A stretch of DNA of 7,613 nucleotides from Granulicatella adiacens (lineage in GTDB: Bacteria; Bacillota; Bacilli; Lactobacillales; Aerococcaceae), in assembly GCA_018364485.1 (NCBI GenBank), contig JAGZLX010000075.1, forward strand, positions 1-7,613. The letters are read 5' to 3'. A program made the position numbers and the translations under genes. Below, piece by piece: positions 5,708-7,613 of this stretch. Below the pieces are notes generated by a model. It was not told where the DNA came from. It did no database searches and was given only the letters and a program-made list of their open reading frames with translations. Position 1 is the stretch's first letter. Each line of letters starts with the position of its first letter.

Positions 5708-7613
5708 TTAGATTTTCTTCAATGTTGCGATACGTTCTAACACGGCTTCACGTTGTGCTTGATAGTCCGCACCTTTTGCACGTTCAGCTTCAACAACCGC
5801 TGCAGGAGCTTTCGCCACAAATTTCTCGTTCGATAATTTCTTCTCGACACGATCCACTTCTTGTTGCAATTTCTCTGCTTCTTTTTCAAGACGAGCGATT
5901 TCGTCTTCGATGTTGATTAACCCTGCTAATGGCAAGTAAATTTCAGCACCTGTGATAACAGAAGTTACCGCATCAGATGGCGCTTCAACGTCTTCACCAT
6001 ACACGAATTCTTCTGGATTTGAGAAGCGTGCAATGTAAGATTCATTTTCTTTCAAGATTGCGTAGTGCGCTGCGTCGCTCACTTTCGCAATGATGTTAAT
6101 TGGTTTTGATAATGGTGTGTTCATTTCGTTACGAACGGTACGTACTGAACGGATGAAGTCCATTAAGAATTCCATTTCTTCGGCTGCTTGTTCGTCCATT
6201 TGTTCTGGGTGAACTGTTGGATAAGTTGCTACCACTAATGATTCCCCAACGTGAGGAACAGATTGCCAGATTTCTTCTGTAACGAAAGGCATGATTGGGT
6301 GTAATAGACGTAATGTGTTGTCTAATACATATACAAGAATGCTACGTGTTGTTAATTTCGCAGCTTCGTCGTCCCCTGCTAATGTTTCTTTCGACATTTC
6401 GATATACCAGTCACAGAAATCATCCCAGATGAAGCGATATAAAAGACGTCCTGCTTCACCGAATTCGAATTTCTCGAAGAGTTCTGTCACTTTGCCAATC
6501 GTTTGATTTAAGCGTGTTAAAATCCATTTATCCGCAAGAGTCTTCTCACCAGTAATATCCACTGGGTCCACAGTTAAGTCGCCCACGTTCATTAACGCGT
6601 AACGGCTTGCGTTCCAAATCTTGTTGATGAAGTTCCATGCAGCATCCATCTTGTCTGTTGAGTAACGAACGTCTTGCCCTGGAGCAGAACCGTTTGCTAA
6701 GAACCAACGAAGCGCATCGGCACCATATTGCTCGATGACTTCCATTGGGTCAACCCCGTTCCCAAGAGACTTACTCATCTTACGTCCTTGGCTATCACGA
6801 ATCAATCCGTGGATTAAAACGTTCTTGAATGGACGTTTGCCTGTAAATTCTAACCCTTGGAACATCATACGGCTTACCCAGAAAGTAAGGATGTCGTATC
6901 CTGTTACAAGTGTGTTTGTTGGATAGTAACGTTTGTAGTCGGCTGCTTCTTCGTCTGGCCAGCCCATTGTTGAAAATGGCCATAACGCAGATGAGAACCA
7001 AGTATCTAATACGTCTGGATCTTGTGTCCAGTTTTCGATATCGCTTGGTGCTTCCATGCCAACGTATACTTCGCCTGTTTCTTTATGATACCAAGCTGGA
7101 ATTTGGTGTCCCCACCATAATTGACGTGAAATTACCCAGTCGTGAATGTTTTCCATCCAACGTAAGTACGCATCATTGAAACGTGGTGGATAGAAGTTTA
7201 CAGTGTTGTCACCTTCTTCACGTTGCGCATTAATCGCTTGCTCTGCCAAAGGTCCCATTTTAACGAACCATTGTTTTGAAAGACGAGGTTCAACCACTAC
7301 ATCTGTACGTTCTGAGTGACCAACGCTGTGTAAATGTTTTTCGATTTTCACAAGAAGGCCAGCTTCTTCTAAATCTTTCACGATGGCTTTACGCGCAGCA
7401 AAGCGGTCCATGCCTTCGTATTTACCGGCTAACTCGTTCATTGTCGCATCATCGTTCATCACGTTAATACGAGGTAAGTTATGACGGTTCCCTACTTCAA
7501 AGTCGTTCGGGTCATGCGCTGGAGTGATTTTTACAACCCCTGTTCCGAAATCTTGCTCCACGTATTCGTCAGCGATAATTGGAATTTCACGGTTCACTAA
7601 CGGCAAGATGACT
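5708..7613 (-). CDS. valS: Valyl-tRNA synthetase, 3' part (N-terminus outside window)
   Basis: About 635 codons of the class I enzyme that attaches valine to tRNA-Val in the cytoplasm. The frame runs off the window at 7613 with no true start; a TTG at 7604-7606 is internal ([17 protein letters not shown]). The HIGH motif and first part of the catalytic core are missing because of the edge, not a mutation. Visible parts, counted from that TTG: the end of the CP1 editing domain ([20 protein letters not shown], 21-40), [14 protein letters not shown] (157-170), [16 protein letters not shown] (201-216), the KMSKS loop (276-280, about 6767-6781), the helical anticodon-binding domain with [10 protein letters not shown] (394-403), and a C-terminal coiled-coil arm (about 565-632) that contacts tRNA. 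The stop TAA is at 5708-5710. It is followed by a hairpin terminator. A T-box leader is common for valS but would lie outside the window. Confidence 0.98.
   Translation of the reverse strand, partial: VILPLVNREIPIIADEYVEQDFGTGVVKITPAHDPNDFEVGNRHNLPRINVMNDDATMNELAGKYEGMDRFAARKAIVKDLEEAGLLVKIEKHLHSVGHSERTDVVVEPRLSKQWFVKMGPLAEQAINAQREEGDNTVNFYPPRFNDAYLRWMENIHDWVISRQLWWGHQIPAWYHKETGEVYVGMEAPSDIENWTQDPDVLDTWFSSALWPFSTMGWPDEEAADYKRYYPTNTLVTGYDILTFWVSRMMFQGLEFTGKRPFKNVLIHGLIRDSQGRKMSKSLGNGVDPMEVIEQYGADALRWFLANGSAPGQDVRYSTDKMDAAWNFINKIWNASRYALMNVGDLTVDPVDITGEKTLADKWILTRLNQTIGKVTELFEKFEFGEAGRLLYRFIWDDFCDWYIEMSKETLAGDDEAAKLTTRSILVYVLDNTLRLLHPIMPFVTEEIWQSVPHVGESLVVATYPTVHPEQMDEQAAEEMEFLMDFIRSVRTVRNEMNTPLSKPINIIAKVSDAAHYAILKENESYIARFSNPEEFVYGEDVEAPSDAVTSVITGAEIYLPLAGLINIEDEIARLEKEAEKLQQEVDRVEKKLSNEKFVAKAPAAVVEAERAKGADYQAQREAVLERIATLKKI

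Overview
The window reads as a piece of chromosome from a low-GC Gram-positive bacterium, most likely a member of the Lactobacillales. This rests on the AT-rich intergenic DNA, strong AAGGAGG-type ribosome binding sites, GTG starts, TGn-extended -10 promoters, and protein sequences of lactic-acid-bacterial type (CspA, FolC, MreBCD, ValS). A Carnobacteriaceae or Enterococcaceae relative is a reasonable guess, but sequence alone does not fix the genus. Every convincing gene is on the minus strand, so transcription runs from high to low coordinates.

In transcription order: the 3' two thirds of valS (valyl-tRNA synthetase, cut by the window edge at 7613) end in a hairpin terminator at 5659-5691. 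An extended -10 promoter then drives folC (folylpolyglutamate synthase) and radC (JAMM-domain protein), which are 43 bases apart. Next is a monocistronic cold-shock gene (3103-3303) with its own TGn-TATACT promoter, a leader of about 100 nt and a clear terminator. A gene-poor stretch (2451-3102) follows, then mreB-mreC-mreD (1449-2450, 565-1413, 5-565), the rod-shape module, with its own extended -10 promoter. mreC and mreD overlap in TAATG.

valS-folC-radC-mreBCD is a familiar Firmicutes gene neighbourhood. The unusual parts are the cold-shock gene between radC and mreB and the roughly 360 bp beside it. That DNA holds two diverged copies of one small sequence in inverted orientation (about 2583-2740 on plus, 2795-2941 on minus), converging on a palindrome at 2767-2799. 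Aligned in the matching reading frames, the copies share peptide motifs (AGMxETI, PSD, IG-IA), and two of their length differences near the PSD motif look like whole codons. This suggests remnants of a duplicated gene for a small hydrophobic peptide rather than random spacer. One copy (minus) is still open over 48 codons; the other is broken by stops.

Functionally the genes are housekeeping: charging tRNA-Val, folate polyglutamylation, a RadC-family protein of uncertain role, RNA chaperoning in the cold, and organisation of lateral cell-wall synthesis. Several leaders carry hairpins near ribosome binding sites (mreB, csp, radC), so post-transcriptional control is plausible but is inferred from sequence only. 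I do not see a defence system, mobile element with transposase, CRISPR array, tRNA or rRNA.
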